NCBI GenBank assembly: GCA_030272155.1
Contig: CP126194.1
Span: 7,299,001-7,363,000, forward strand
Length of the DNA: 64,000 nt
Reading direction: 5' to 3'
Origin: Tetradesmus obliquus
Taxonomy: Eukaryota; Chlorophyta; Chlorophyceae; Sphaeropleales; Scenedesmaceae
Every line of letters starts with the position of its first letter. Position 1 is the first letter of the stretch. Shown in pieces: positions 11,844 through 24,400 of this stretch. The notes below the pieces were generated by a model, which saw only the letters and a list, made by a program, of their open reading frames with translations, had not been told where the DNA came from and searched no databases. The position numbers and the translations under genes were made by a program.

Positions 11844-13849
11844 GGGTAGCTTCTGTCAGCGCCACGTGGGCTGTATGGCTGCTGCTGGTACCCGCCAGAA
11901 CCCCGCTGCTGCTGGTGCTGCTGCTGCTGCTGCTGCTGCTGCCAGCGGCTGCTGGTTGGAGGTGGGATTGCAGCAGCACCTGCCTGGCCGTAGTCATATG
12001 ATGCAGCTGCAAGCTGCACCTGCTGCCCACTGCTACCATAGCTGTCGTATTTCAGTGGTGGCGCTTGCTGCTGCGCCGGCTGTCTGTCCAGGTAGTGACT
12101 GGCCTCCAGCTGCGGCTGCTGTGCAACAACATAGTACGAGGCCTGCGGTTGTGGCTGCTGCGGCTGGGCATACACAGGGTCATCTCTGTGCCGCATGTAT
12201 GGCTCATCCCTACTGCTGCTGCGCCCGTAGCGCTGAGCATCTGGTGAGACATGCCTAGCCTGCTGGAACGGCGCCACATACACCTCAGCAGCAGGCGCAG
12301 CAGCAGCAGCAGCGTACGGCTGCTGGTAGGTTCCTGCAGGCTCAGAGATGCGCCGCGGCGGCAGCTCCGCTCGCTGCTGCTGCTGGTGCCGCCGGGGAGC
12401 CTGCTGGTGCCTGCTGAACTCCTGCGCTGTGGCCAGGCGCACCTGCTGCTGGCTGTTCTCCACTACACTGCCCTCCTGCAGCAGCGTGTCCAGCACTTGC
12501 GCCGCCTGCAACAGCAAGCGGTACACAGCACCACAGCAGCAGCTCGTGTTCAGCGCCATAGACGGCAGTCTTCCGCAGCGTGAGGCAAGCTACAGGAATC
12601 AGCAGCATCGTCAAGTCCACAAGCACTGTTGTCAACAGAGCATTGCATTCACAACTTGATCGTCGTGGTGGATGTAGGAGCAGGCACGACACCGTGCACA
12701 ACATTGCATGTCCAAGCAGTGCTGCTGCAGCCTGCTGCTGTGACTGCATGTTGGGCCTGCGGGGTGCTGCTGTGCCTGCTGCAGCCTGCTGCTGTGCCTG
12801 CAGATTGCTGCCGGGCCTCACCACATGGCGCGCCTCTGCGCTGATGCGGAAGCGGATCACGCTCTTGCGCGCCACCCAGCAGGCCTCCTTCAGGATGAGC
12901 AGGTAGGCCAGCATGAGGAAGCGCAGCACGCTGGGCTCTGCGGCAACAGCGGCAGCAGCAGCAGCAGGACAAAAGTGGCAGTTCAGCAATGCATTTGAGT
13001 GACTGCTGGATAGTAGGCACAAGAGTAGGACGGTGTAGCAGCACAGCAGCCAGGCGGCAGGAATGCGCTGGCCTGACACCTGCCATGCTGCTGTTGGTGC
13101 GTACGCAGCACCTCCTGCTTGCGCACTGTGTGTGCATGGTCATGTTCCAAAAAAACAGATGCACAGCTGGCATCGTTGCCTAGTGTACTTAAACTGCTGC
13201 CGTTGACTGTGCAGCGCCAGGGCAGCAGCGTGCAGACCTCATAGGCCCGCTGCTGTGCAACTCCTGCAAGCGGTGCGGCCTACCTGCACTGTTCAGCCAG
13301 CCAGGTTGCCACCTCCACCAGTCATCAGGCAAGATGCCTTGCACCTCCAGGTGCTGCAGCATCTGCAGGGACGTCAGCTGCCTGGCATGTGCCTGCAGGG
13401 CGCCACAGCAGTAGGCAGGCGTGCAGAGCAGGCGGCAGGTTGACTTCACAGTGACAAGCAGGGGGACAGACTCAGCTGGGGCAGGCCGAGAGCAGTGCTC
13501 AAACCTGTAAATAAATACACAACCAAGGCGCTTGATGATGGCCTGCAGAGAGCAATAATGCGGAGCAGGTTCCCACAGTTCCAGCTGTTGCTGTCTTGCT
13601 GCAGCATGCCCTGAAGTCAACAGCCCCGCCTGCGACCCTGCCCACCTCATCCCTGCTGTTGCCTGACACTGTGTGGTGCGGAGTGCCAATCGCTGCATTC
13701 GCGTGCAGCGGCCTGATGGTCAGGCAGACAGTCTTTGAGCCATCAACCTCCTGCTGGACCAGGAAGGGACCTCGGTCTTTTGTGTGAGGGCTTATCACCG
13801 AGAACAGATAGCTGACTATATCTACAGCTAGTTTGCCGCGAGCATTCAT
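9833..13849 (-). CDS. Large Q-rich protein with an Arg/Asp/Ser-rich middle; family not recognised
   Basis: Three exons join in phase: 13504-13284, 12937-12822 and 12505-9833. The last encodes 890 residues. An ATG at 13849 opens a plausible first exon (MNARGKLAVDIVSYLFSV...), but I could not find a donor in the right phase, so the 5' end is unresolved. The two internal exons give a compact, partly hydrophobic region (LEVQGILPDDWWRWQPGW, VLRFLMLAYLLILKEACW). The long exon runs through Q/Y/P-rich sequence, then an RD/RS-like stretch rich in RDRD and RERS dipeptides, then a candidate folded segment (PQELQHEVLQLLEAAAPF onward, about 100 residues) that could be a winged-helix or LOTUS-like fold, then an Ala-rich tail. 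The RD/RS stretch and Q/Y/P composition suggest an RNA-binding, condensate-type protein. That is inference. Confidence 0.6.
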
Positions 13850-14135
13850 CGCAGCATGCTCTTGCAGACTCTGACTGGTGGGCTTGAGCCTTGATTGGCA
13901 CGCACAAGAGACAACGGTGCTGCAAGGTGTTTGTCTATTTCATTTCAAAGGCGCCACTGCATGGGCTGGCCGCAAACTGTGGCAGCCGGCTACTAATCAC
14001 CAAACCCTGGAACGAATTTGAACAGCTGTCAGATGTCACTGCAGTCACCTGGCCATCGAGCTGCCTAGGCTTCTGTCCACTGCCTCAAATGGCTTGAGGA
14101 AACAATATTCAAACTATCACTAGCCATTGTCTCAG

Positions 14136-14140
14136 TTACA
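14136..14140 (-). terminator. TGTAA polyadenylation signal, DHQ synthase
   Basis: TGTAA on the minus strand, about 205 bp beyond the DHQ synthase stop. It leaves under 300 bp to the start of the next gene downstream on the same strand. Confidence 0.55.
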
Positions 14141-14342
14141 ATATTCATAGCTTCCAGCTCACAGCTAGCATTTTTGTAACGTTGCTCTGCGGTGCTGCAC
14201 CCCGGGACAAGTAAAATGTGTCTGTGTTTCTGTAAAAAGTGTCTGTGTTTCTGCTTTGTGCTTTCTGGACCCCATGAGCCTTGTCTGGCTCCTTCGTGGG
14301 TGGGCTTGTGGCCCTACTTTGGTAATTGGTAATTGGTAAAAT

Positions 14343-15299
14343 TCACTTCTCGTTGATGCGCTCCTGTATGCTGATGCCGGTGTGCCGCGCAGCCTCCTGC
14401 AGTAGCAGATATACTTTCTGGCCTGGCTGCAGCTCTGAAACTGACACTGCCTGCCAACTCTGCTGCGAGCCAGCGCTGCGGGTGCCAGCTTCTGAGCTGC
14501 CACCAGGCGCTGATGGCGATGCTGAGCTGCTGCTGCTGCTGCTGCTGCTACTCCTGCTGCTGCTGCTACTACTACTGCTGCTGCTACTGCTGCTGCTACT
14601 GCCTGGGCCAATGAGCCGGACTGTCTCTGCATTCTGCAGCAGCGTGCTGTGGCGCGTGCCATCCGCTGTCTCTGCCTCCACTAGCATCTGCCGCAGCAGG
14701 CAGCAGCGCAGCAGGGCACAGCCAGCAGGTGGAGCACACAGCACGTGAGACCAAGGCCATGAAAGACTTGTCACAGCTTTCCATTACAGCTGGCCGGGCA
14801 ACACACGCGTGGCAAGCAGCCATCCCAATTTCTGCACACACATGCCAAGCAGCTGTGCAGTAGCGCCATTTCAGCAGTCACTGCACAGCGTGCTGAGTGC
14901 TGGTCTCTTCGAATTCTGCTGCATCTGTCATCGGTATAACAGCAAACCCCGCCATTGCTTGCTCACACATCGCCGCCGGCTGCGCTCACCATAGGTCGTG
15001 TCTCAATCTTGCACCTGCCCACCACCGCCGTCTTTGCCCTGCCTGCAGCATCTGCCACCAACACCTCCGCGCCACTCTTCAGCTCCGACAGGTATGCTGT
15101 CTTGCCGTTTGGTGCCTGCACGTACGCGTGCACTGCGCCCGCATTCACCCTGAAGGGCCTGCTGTTGATGTACTGAGACTCCATGCACTGCGCAGGAGCA
15201 GCCAGGCAAGCAGTGTGGCAGTTCACCGCAGCTTGTCAGACAGGCATACATGATGGCACAATAGTGAGTGTGCATTAGAAGCACAAGCATGTGCATGTG

Positions 15300-15342
<43 letters not shown>

Positions 15343-17310
15343 GGCCTCGCACCTCAGAGTGCACCAGGAACAGTGCGCGGGCGAAGGATCCCACCAGCAT
15401 GCCCTCGCCCGGCTGCAGCAGGCTGCACAGGTCCACACACACCCTGTCACACATGCCCACCGGAGACACCCTGCAACAGCAGCCCGGCAGCGCACCAGAT
15501 AATTGCAAGCCAAGTTGCTTTTCTGGCAAAGTGGCAGCAAAGCAGCAGGCTAAGCAGCCGTGTCACATTCCTTGCTGTCGGCAACAAACTTGCAGCATGG
15601 CATTCACACGCTGCACTGCGGCTGCCGAACATGACTGCAACCCCTATCAAAGTTATGTGTCTGACCTGGTGACTGTGGCGACGTCGTATGTGAACGCCGG
15701 CGCTCCTTCTGCTTCCCTCTGCGCAATGTATGCTGCTAGCTGCTTCACCTGCGCCAGCATACGTTTTGCAACAGCACACAGAGGTGTGATGGGCAGGGCG
15801 TATGCTGTGTCTTAACACAATCGTGGTCTGTCCTCCTTGCACGGGCAATGTTGAAATTGCCAAGACACCCACTGCAGAAGCCTGCAGTGGACTTTCTGTC
15901 TGGATGAATCATGCTGTCCATGCCGGCAATGCCTGTGTGTGTTTGGCTGCAGCAGCCATGCTGCGACCTGCAGGGGGTTCTGCGTGGCTGATGACACAAC
16001 ACCACCTGATACTGTCCATGCTGGCTAATGTGTGTGTTCAAAGCCACGTTGCACACCTGTAGGGGGTCCTGCGTGCGCAGCAGCACGCCCGCCGTGCCGG
16101 TTTCCAGTGCCTCCAGCATCACGCGCGCGTCAGCAGCACAGCCCGCCACCCCCATCAGCTTGCCGGCACCCGACTGGAAAGCTGCCACCAGGTTCTCAGC
16201 TGGGATTATCTGCGCAGCAGTCGGCACAGCAGAGCACAGCAGACTTTGGGTGGGGGTCTCCTGGTCCGGCATCGCTTGAAGGTGCGTAGTAACCTTGGTT
16301 CTACAAAATCCAGGAGCGATCAAACCTTGTCCTCTCCCGCCACGGCGTAGCAACAACATCAGCGTGCAGTGGCACTCCCTGCAGAAGGGTGGATTCAACC
16401 CACAGCACGGGCAAACAGAGCACCATCACTAGCCCGCTGCAGAAACATCAAAACATTGCTGACTGACCCTACAGAGCACTACAGTATCAGGAGCACTGCT
16501 GGCAAGCACCAAGGCACGCAGAACGCTGCGCCTGGCGCATACACTCTGGCGTTGCTGACCGACCTTCCAATCTGATGCATCCATCAGCAGGAAGCCGTCA
16601 TCCTTGGCTGCTGCCTCCGCTTTCTGCAGGTCTGCCTTGCAGGACAGCTTCAGCAGGCGGCCCACCTGCACTGCAGGCAGCAGCAGCAAGCCACGCTCGG
16701 CAAGGTACACAACCACACTGCCGAGAGCTGCTGCGCCTGAACCTCATCATCATCATGTTACCCATCAAGCCATCAACCTGAAGCACTCTGTCACCCCAGC
16801 AGATAAGGTGCTTGCCACTTGCAGGGTGTTTCCACAGAATGCTGCTCTGAAGTCAGCGAGGCCTGCACTGCTGATGTGGCACCAGCAGCACTCACCTTGT
16901 TCTCTTGCTGGTCCAGAATGCTGCCATCTTGCTGCAGCGAAAGCGCTTGGAACGTTGCCAACTGTTGCCACGACTGGGCTAGGTGCAGGGTGTCCTCCTT
17001 GAAGAGAGCACGGGAGCAGCCCGCCTCAACTGCTGCTGTCAGCACAGCCTGAGAGGTGCAGAACCAAAAGACCCTCAGGCTTGCCCACTGCTTGATGCTG
17101 TTGTGTCTGTGTTATCATACAGCGCACCTGGTTCGTAGTCTCTACCCAAACATCCCTGGGAACAGCAGAAGCACAGAAATGCCTGGCCCTGATCCGCAGC
17201 TGCTTGCTTGCTGCCCAAGCCCAAAGGGGAAGGTTAGGGTGACAATCATTGGTTCGGCCAGACAGGCCACTATTGGGTTGTAGCCGCATTTTTTGTGGTT
17301 TTCTGGCCAC
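14343..17310 (-). CDS. 3-dehydroquinate synthase II-like protein (archaeal-type DHQS family), plastid-targeted
   Basis: Eight exons: 17310-17128, 17048-16896, about 16730-16564, 16209-16057, 15748-15666, 15470-15353, 15187-14990 and 14687-14343, giving about 460 residues. Family-diagnostic segments are DVWVETTNQAVLTAAVEAG, IIPAENLVAAFQSG, GVLLRTQDPLQ, VGMCDRVCVDLCSLL, GEGMLVGSFARALFLVHSE, SRPFRVNAGAVHAYV, KTAYLSELKSGAEVLV and the terminal ARHTGISIQERINEK. In archaea this family makes 3-dehydroquinate for aromatic amino acid synthesis; plants and algae carry plastid homologues of less certain role. The N-terminus (17310-17180) is basic and Arg/Ser/Ala-rich, like a transit peptide. The exon 2/3 junction is one frame off with every AG I tried, so a micro-exon or sequence error may sit there. 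The last exon carries a 25-residue Ser/CTG expansion. The gene is head-to-head with the lipase. Confidence 0.9.
15300..15342. repeat. (CAG)n tract beside the DHQS exon 6 donor
   Basis: About 14 units, in the intron just after the donor at 15352. Confidence 0.9.
15955..15995 (-). repeat. Echo of the DHQS exon 4 donor end
   Basis: The exon 4 end (CCCCCTACAG|GTGTGC, junction 16057) recurs as CCCCCTGCAG|GTCGCA with its junction at 15968, offset 89 bp, in the same intron. Confidence 0.6.
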
Positions 17311-17804
17311 AATTCCAGAGCCTCGTGATGATCACGCTTCTAGGGCTTGTTTGAGTGTCGATTGCAGTGCCGAAACTCCGCAAATGCTGGCTGATCATGT
17401 GCATTCAATAGCTTTCTAACAGATGTGCAGCAAGACTGCCGCATCCTTGCTTGCCATTGTCTTTGGGTCCCCGTAACGTCGCACCCTGTTACATCCTCAC
17501 CCTGCTGACTTGGCTGCCCACGTTTGAGGTCTGTGGCGGCTTTCACATCACCAGTGTGGCGTCTGTTGGTGAAGCAGAAGTAGTACTTGGAAGCCACATC
17601 TAGTCAAAGCGAGCAACAACAGCAAATGCTGCGAGCTAGCCCTGCACCCTGTCGCCGCAACTGATCTAGATTTATTCACCCTGAAGTAGCCTGGTTCGGG
17701 CAGCGGTAGGAGGCGTCCTCGCGCTTGTTGGCGCCATCAGGAGCCACGCTCGACTGAGCTGGCAGTGACTCGGTCTATCCGCCTGTCCCTCCTACAGCAA
17801 TCGA
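17311..17804. promoter_or_regulatory. Divergent promoter region, DHQ synthase / lipase
   Basis: A 494 bp spacer between two head-to-head plastid-type genes, and the only strand switch in the window. No clear TATA box. A minus open frame (17597-17340) has no conserved content. Confidence 0.5.
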
Positions 17805-20800
17805 ATGGTGTTTCCTTTAGCAGTTCCAGCTTATATCAATGAGCCTATGAGCTACGCACGCTGGCCAGTGCTGCAGCTCAAGGTCCAGCCCAGGAAGCAT
17901 GGCTTTCCCGTCATCCGCTGCAGCCTTAGCATGCCCGGAAGGCATCAGCAGCGTCACTCTGGGAGCCCGCGGCCTGCTGCCGGCCTCGCTTGGTCCAGCG
18001 GCCTGCGCCAGGGCTTCCAGGTGGCCTACCAGTACCAGCAGGTGGCCCTGGAGAAGTCTCTGCAGACGCTGCAACGCGTGGGCACCCTAATTCGATCGAC
18101 CAGCGTGGATTGCATGTCAGCTCTGGGCACCAAGAAGCAGGCCAGCCAAGGCCTACCACCGCCAGGTCAGCAGCCCCCTGAAGATGAGCAGCAGCAGGCA
18201 GCAGGGCAATCCAGTGCCCGCCTCAGCCGCTTCATCACCACTGCCAGCAATGCAGAGGTAGCAGCCGCAGCAATGCTGTCAGACTTGAGCAACCTGGCTT
18301 ATGACGTGCAGGCAATCAGCGCACAGCGCCTACGGGACACCCACAGCCTCTCCCTGGTGGCGCACAGCAAGCAGGCAGTGGCGCAGCTGCTGCCGTCAGG
18401 CTCAGCAGCGGCACGCGCGCAGCTGCAGGCAGCAGCAGACGCCGACGCAGCCGCACCAATCGCACAGCCCGCCAGCAGCCAGCTGCTGCAGGCGCTGCCA
18501 AGGCCAGCAGCAGTGCGGCGCCGCTCACAGGAGGCAGCAGTGCAAGCTGGCATGCCGCAGAGCCCGGCAGCAGCCGGTGCAGCTCCAGGCGGCTTCTCAG
18601 CCTATCTCACCAGCAGTGCCAGCTTCGGCCAGTCAGGATCAGCACCAACCTCGCCACGCACGCCATTCGTGCTGTCCTCGTTCGCTGAGACAGACGATGC
18701 GCCTAGTCCAGCAGATGCTCAGCTGGCGACGGCATCCGGTGCAGTCAGCAGCCCAAGCACCCCTCGCCGCGCCTCATCTGCTTTGTCAGCAGCAGCACCA
18801 AGCCGCAGCGGCAGCCTTGCAGCGGCTTCTGCAGGCATCGATGTGCCGCTGCTGCAGCTGCAGTCCAGCGGCTCAGCAGGCGCAGCGCTTGCAGCGCAGC
18901 TGATGCAGTACCAGCTGCAGGATGTTGAGGCGCTGCCTGCAGCACAGTACCAGCTGGCTGGCGATGCAGCGGAGCAGCAGGCCATGCTGGACCTGCAGCA
19001 GCAGGAGCAGCTGGTGCTGCTGGAGATGCAGCACACGCAGCAGCTGCAGGCGCTGCTGCAGCAGGAGCAGGCCATAATGCAGCAGCTGCAGGAGCAGGCG
19101 AGCCTTGCCAGCATGGATGCTGCTGACGACACAGAGAGCAGCGCAGACGTAGCAGCCGGCGGCAACGGCAGCAGCAATGCGTGGTGGTGGCTGCAGCAGC
19201 TGCAGCGCCAGGCGGCAGCAGCTACGGCGCTCGCCACGGCTGCTGCAGCTCCCAACGCCGCTGCTGCTGCCGCGCGCAGCAGCGCGGACGTTTCAAAGCC
19301 GGACGCACCTCCGTCTGACTGGTTTGTCTGCGATGGCCCTGGCGCGGATGGCAGCAATGCAGCTCCCATCCGTTACTTTGTCATCCAGGGCTCCATCACG
19401 CTGGACCACTGGCGCATCAACCTGACCATCGACCCCTGCGAGTTCGAGGGCGGGGCGCTGGGTGGCGTGAAGGTGCACCGCGGCGTGTATGAGGCAGCGC
19501 TGGAGATGCTGGATGTTTTTGTGCCCTACGTGACGGAGCACCTGGCGCAGCACCCTGACGGCATGATCGCCTTCACTGGGCACAGCCTGGGCGGCAGCCT
19601 GGCCACGCTGCTGATGCTGCTGCTGGTGCACAGGTGGGCTGGAGGGGCGTGATGGCGGTTTTTGCGCAGCTGCAGCCTAGCTAGCATGTTGTGTGGTGGC
19701 GGGGATGTGCTTCTTGAGCAAGCCTGGCAATCACCATCAGTTCCTCTGCATGCGCAAGCCCTCACACGTGTCGTTTGTTTCTCTCCTGCCTCACCCGCTG
19801 CTCACCTGCAGGGGCATCCTGCCCGCCGCCAACGTGGCCACCGTGCGCACCTTCGGCGCCCCGGCCATCTTCTGCGAGGGCGCAACCGGCTCCCCGCCGG
19901 CCGCCGGCTCCTGCCAGTCCTGCAGCCTGCCCTGCCAGCACCGCAAGGAGCGCTCTGCAGCCTCCGCTGCTGCCGGCGCTGCTGCAGCCGCCGCGCACGG
20001 CGCGGCCACAGCTGATGATGCGGCGCATACCGGCGGGCTGCTTGGCAAGCTGGGCCTGGCGCATGAGAAGGTGGTGAACGTGGTGATGACGCGCGACATC
20101 GTGCCGCGCGCATTTGTGTGTGACTACACGCTGGTGGCGGAGCTGCTCAAGAGCTGGCTGCCCAGCTTCAAAGAGCACGTGGGCCTGGCAGATTGCAAAG
20201 AGCACAAGGTGGGTGCAGGGGGTTGGTTTCTTCGCTGGTATAAACACCACTTTCAGCAGCAGCAGCACACTATGTCACCACTGCAGGGAGCACAGGGTGG
20301 GCCTAGGGCTGTAGCCGCTGGGGGTTGCCTGGGGGTTGCCTGAGGGTGAAGCTGCTGGGCATCGCCAGCTCAGCTGTGGCTGCTGCTGCGCTCTCTGTGT
20401 TTTAGATATGAGTCAAAGTTGCACTGCACTGCCAGATGTCTCATTTGTCAGCATTGATGACGTTTGCTACCATGCACGACCTGACCACTTTTGTGCGCCT
20501 GCTGCTGCTCCGTGTCACCTGCCTCCTCTCTTTCTTGCCCACACCAGGCGTTGTACAACTTCGTCGGCACCATCGAGGTGCTGCAGCCCAGCGCCGCCTG
20601 CCCCTTTGTGCTGCCAGACGAGGGCCTCAGCTCCATGCTGCCAGAGCAGGCAGCACTCTACAAGCTCACCGAGCCCTGCTGCAACCTGCCAGACCCTGCG
20701 GCAGCAGCAGCAGCAGCAGAGGAAGAAGCAGAGCGGCCGTCTTTTGCTGAGTTTCTGGCACAGGCCGCTGCCAGCCCCTGCAGCTGCGGCGGGAGCTGCA

Positions 20801-21417
20801 GCGGCAGCTGCAGCAGCAGCCACGCTTGTGGCAGCGCCAGCGCTTGCCAGGAGCTCGACAGCAGCAGCTGCAGCAGCTCTCAGCAGGCAGCAGACGACAG
20901 CAGCAGCAGCGGCCGTGTCAAGAAAGGCAAGCTGGGCAACTTTGGCAGCTGGGGCAGCCTGACCAGCCTGAGCAACCTCAGCCTCACTTCAGCCATTGCA
21001 GACCTCACCAGCCGCTTCACTTTGACTGCCGGCAACAGCGGCAGCATTGTGAGTGTGCCTGTAACGGCAGAGGAGGCAGCAACCGAGGCAGCAGCAGCAG
21101 CAGTTTGCCAGGCAGTTACAGTTGCTGAGGCTGCTGCGCAAGACGATGTGCCTGCTGAGGTTGCTGCTGCATACCTGGCTGCGCCAGCAGCAGCAGCGGC
21201 GGCTGTAGCTGATGCCGGCAGCAGCAGCAGCGCGCAGCCGCAGACGCTGGGTGATGCCATCCTCACGTTCATGAACAGCCCTCACCCCTTGGAGACGCTT
21301 GGTGAGATGCGTGCGTATGGCCCTGCAGGCCAAATCAGCCGCTTCCACAACCCTAACTCCTACACAGTGGGCCTGCAGCAGCTGTGCGGCGTGCGCGTGT
21401 ATGAGCACTCGCAGTGA
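17805..21417 (+). CDS. Class-3 lipase, plastid lipase (PLIP)-like
   Basis: Three exons, 17805-19633, 19812-20208 and 20548-21417, join in phase to 1031 residues. The alpha/beta-hydrolase core spans about residues 500-760. It contains RYFVIQGSITLDHWRINL, the nucleophile elbow TGHSLGGSLAT (Ser at about residue 594), ANVATVRTFGAPAIFC and the acid segment TRDIVPRAF (Asp near 705). A His in RFHNPNSYTVG near the C-terminus could complete the triad. The family hydrolyses acyl esters of glycerolipids; plastid members act on thylakoid lipids. The first ~40 residues look like a transit peptide. A long Ala/Gln/Ser-rich region (about residues 110-490) precedes the core, and another low-complexity block lies between the acid segment and the C-terminus, making this much longer than land-plant PLIPs. 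Function beyond lipase class is inferred. Confidence 0.88.
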
Positions 21418-24400
21418 GCGGTGGTGCGCGTGTGGCGCTTCTGCTGTGCCGTGTTGTGCCTTGCGCTGGCATGTTGCAGCAGCTTGTGTGATGGTGTGGA
21501 AGAGATTCGCGCGAGGACAGAGGTGGAGGCATCAAGCAGGATCGGTTGTTTTAGCATTAGCACTTTAGCACTAGCACTTTGGTGGGTACCGGGCGGCAGG
21601 GTGTGGTGGTGTATGTGCTGTGTGCCATGCAAGCAGCGGGGCCCCAGCTCCCTGTGCAAGCTGGTGCATTGTGGAGCCCTGTGATATTGAGCTTTTGCAC
21701 GTGTTTCAAACGCATACTCTGGCGTTGCCTGAGGCTTTTGCCTGCATAGCTGGTCACGGCTAGTTCATTTGTGTAGTGCAGCCTGCTGCTGTGTCACGCG
21801 GCGCTGCTGTGTGACGCAGCAGCAACTGCTGCTGCAGCACTTGACACTGCGCAACTGCAGGTATGTCTGTGTTTGCGCCGCCACGAATCTGCGACCAGCC
21901 ACCCAACCATCGACGCAGCTGTAGATACATTCAGGTTGTGGCTGCATGACTGGCGGCAGCAGGACAGCAAGTTGGGTTGCAGCAGGGCTTGGTTTTGTTC
22001 GGCTGTCTATAGGCTTGAGTTCTCTCTTGTATCTGCGTTCACAGCACTTGCGGGCAGCTGCAGGCAGCGTTCGTGGAGCGTGTGCGGGTTGCTGCAGTGC
22101 ATGCAACAGGCCGTTTACGCCTGCTTGTGTTGCTTCAGGTGCCGCAGTACCCCTCATAGGTGGCGTGCATGGTTGTGAGCTGCCTTGCAAGTTGCCTCTG
22201 TGCTCCTGGCCAGGCGTCAGCTGCAGGATGTGCTTTGGCTGCTGATGCTTTAGTTGTGCAGCCATCCTCAACAACACGTGCATTACTAAATGTGCCAGCT
22301 AGATGGTAGAAGGATGTTGCTGCTGGCAGGGGCAGTGCGCAGGTGTGTCATGGACATTGTTATGCAGGCATCGCGGTCAGATATCTCTTGGAATGACACT
22401 CAGGCGTGTGGCATGCTGCTATGGGTGTGTGCAGCCTGTCAACAAACTGCATGGCATCGCTCTGCTTTGCCTGGCGTGCGTCAAGCTGTGTCAAGTGGGT
22501 GGTGCCAGGCTGGCTTGTATTGTTGTGGGCTTGCTTGTCATATGTGTGCGGGTGTGTGCGTCAATGATCAGATATGTGCTTGTTTGCATGTTGTTCTTGT
22601 GTCTGCTTGCTTGAAGTGGTGCGCTAGGCAACCACAGATTTATGTCTTTTGGTCTGGGTGTGTGTGCTTGTGGGTGCTAGCCTGCTGAAACAACGGCATG
22701 CTTCTGGTGGCTTGAAAGGGCGTGCCAACGCAGGCTGCTGCTGTTTTTGGGAGCGCTGCTGGCTGCGGTCTCTCCTGTGTGAGACGCTGGCTGCTGCCAT
22801 CAGGCGGCCTTCGCAGCCATGTGCACTTCCAGCAACGGCAATGGGGCGTTATAACCTGGTCTCGGGCTCTGCAGCAGGATGGGCATGCGATTGAAAACAA
22901 CAAAAGGTTGCTGTTTTGAGTGGTGTGCTGTGCATGTGGGTGCAGGCGGATAGCCTGCTGCCCGGCAGGAGTGAAGCACTGGCATGCATCAACACACCGC
23001 GTGTGTACACTACGCATGCGTGCCTGGCTGCCAGCCGCAGGCCAGGCAGCAGTGACTTGCAGGAGAAGAGCTGCTGCAGCTGTCTGGCTGCAGCGCGTGT
23101 TTAAGCCCCTGTGCTGTGATTTATTGTTGCATGCTGTTTGCTGTGATTGTGTGTTTTGCACTCTCTGTGTACCCTGAACCCTCCTGCGTTTGTGCGCACC
23201 ACAGCCTCGCGAGGGCTGTGCTGTGCTCAAGCCAAGAAGGAATGTGTGTATTCTGGCAGTGTTTTGCATGCATGGCCAACCTCAGCAACCACAGGCGGTG
23301 CTGTGCTGTGCCGCGCTTGCCACCTACATTGTTGTGCCCAGCAGCAGGTTATGACAGCAAGGCGTAGAATAAAAGGATGGGCTATTGTTGCTGTGTTGAT
23401 GTGGGGGGTGAGCGCAGCAGCGTTGTGTTGGCAATGCCTGTGTGCGCGTGTCTGTACCAACAGGCTGTGTGTGCTGTCGCTGATACAGCAGATCGATGCT
23501 GACCGTCATCAAGCTGCTGTTTTTTGACAAGCTCTCTTTGGCAGTGATTGCACCACCTGCCGCATCAAAACCAACGGCTTGCTATGTTCCGGCATTGCTC
23601 GCCACTGGTGCTTTTTGGAAGGAAGCCAGCAGAATGAGACTTTACTGGAGCCGTTGCAACACTTTACGGCTCGATGGGGAAGATTTTGTGGAACCGTGGA
23701 CTGCAATTTTGGCATCACATGGCAGTCGTGACACATGCACTTTACGCTGCTTCTTCACTGCAGCTGACGTGACCAATGAGAGCCTGCTGGCAATGGATCG
23801 CAGGCAGTTTTGCAACGCACCCGACGCAATTTTTGCTTGCATGTTATGGTTCTGTATGGCTTACGACGGTATGCATTGGCTGTGTTTTGACTTTGCATCT
23901 GCAGCTCAAGCTTGCTTCTGTGATCATCTGGCTGTGCCTGTGATTTGGCCCGTGCCAAGTTGGCGGCCAGTGGCAGCTGCTGGTGCAGCGTGCGCTGTCA
24001 GACCACCACTGCCAGCAACCATCAAGCTGGCACGATGACTGCTTTTCTTTTGCACCCTTTGTGGCTCTGCATGGCTGGCTGCCGCGGACGGTGGCAGCCA
24101 TGGAGTATTTTTGATTGTTCTTTGAGTGACGCGTTCACAACGCGGAGTGCTGATGCCTGCGTGAGGCAATGTCGTGTGGTGTTGCCGCGCGTGGGGGCGT
24201 GGCTCCATGCAAGGTGGGGCTTGCTTGCCATAACTGCTTGTGTTTTGCGTGCTCGCCAATGTGCGGTATGCAAGGCTGCGTGAGTGCTGCAGAGGAGCAG
24301 GAACCCGGATTTGAAGGGCAGTGCGCATGGCACTTGGTAGGAGCGCGTGGCAGGCAGCAAGCCGCACTTGTTTTCTTTGACCAGACAGCATTTGTATTTG

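Noticed and set aside
9872-12258. Several long plus-strand frames (Ser/Cys/Leu/Ala-rich)
   Set aside because: Shadows of the 890-codon minus-strand exon; composition is simply translated CTG.
12506-12559. ATG at 12559 as the start of a 908-residue protein
   Set aside because: A good acceptor at 12506 and in-phase upstream exons show the ATG lies in an intron.
23496-24038. 180-codon plus frame as a gene
   Set aside because: No conserved domain, no splice support, and it lies in a likely long 3' UTR.
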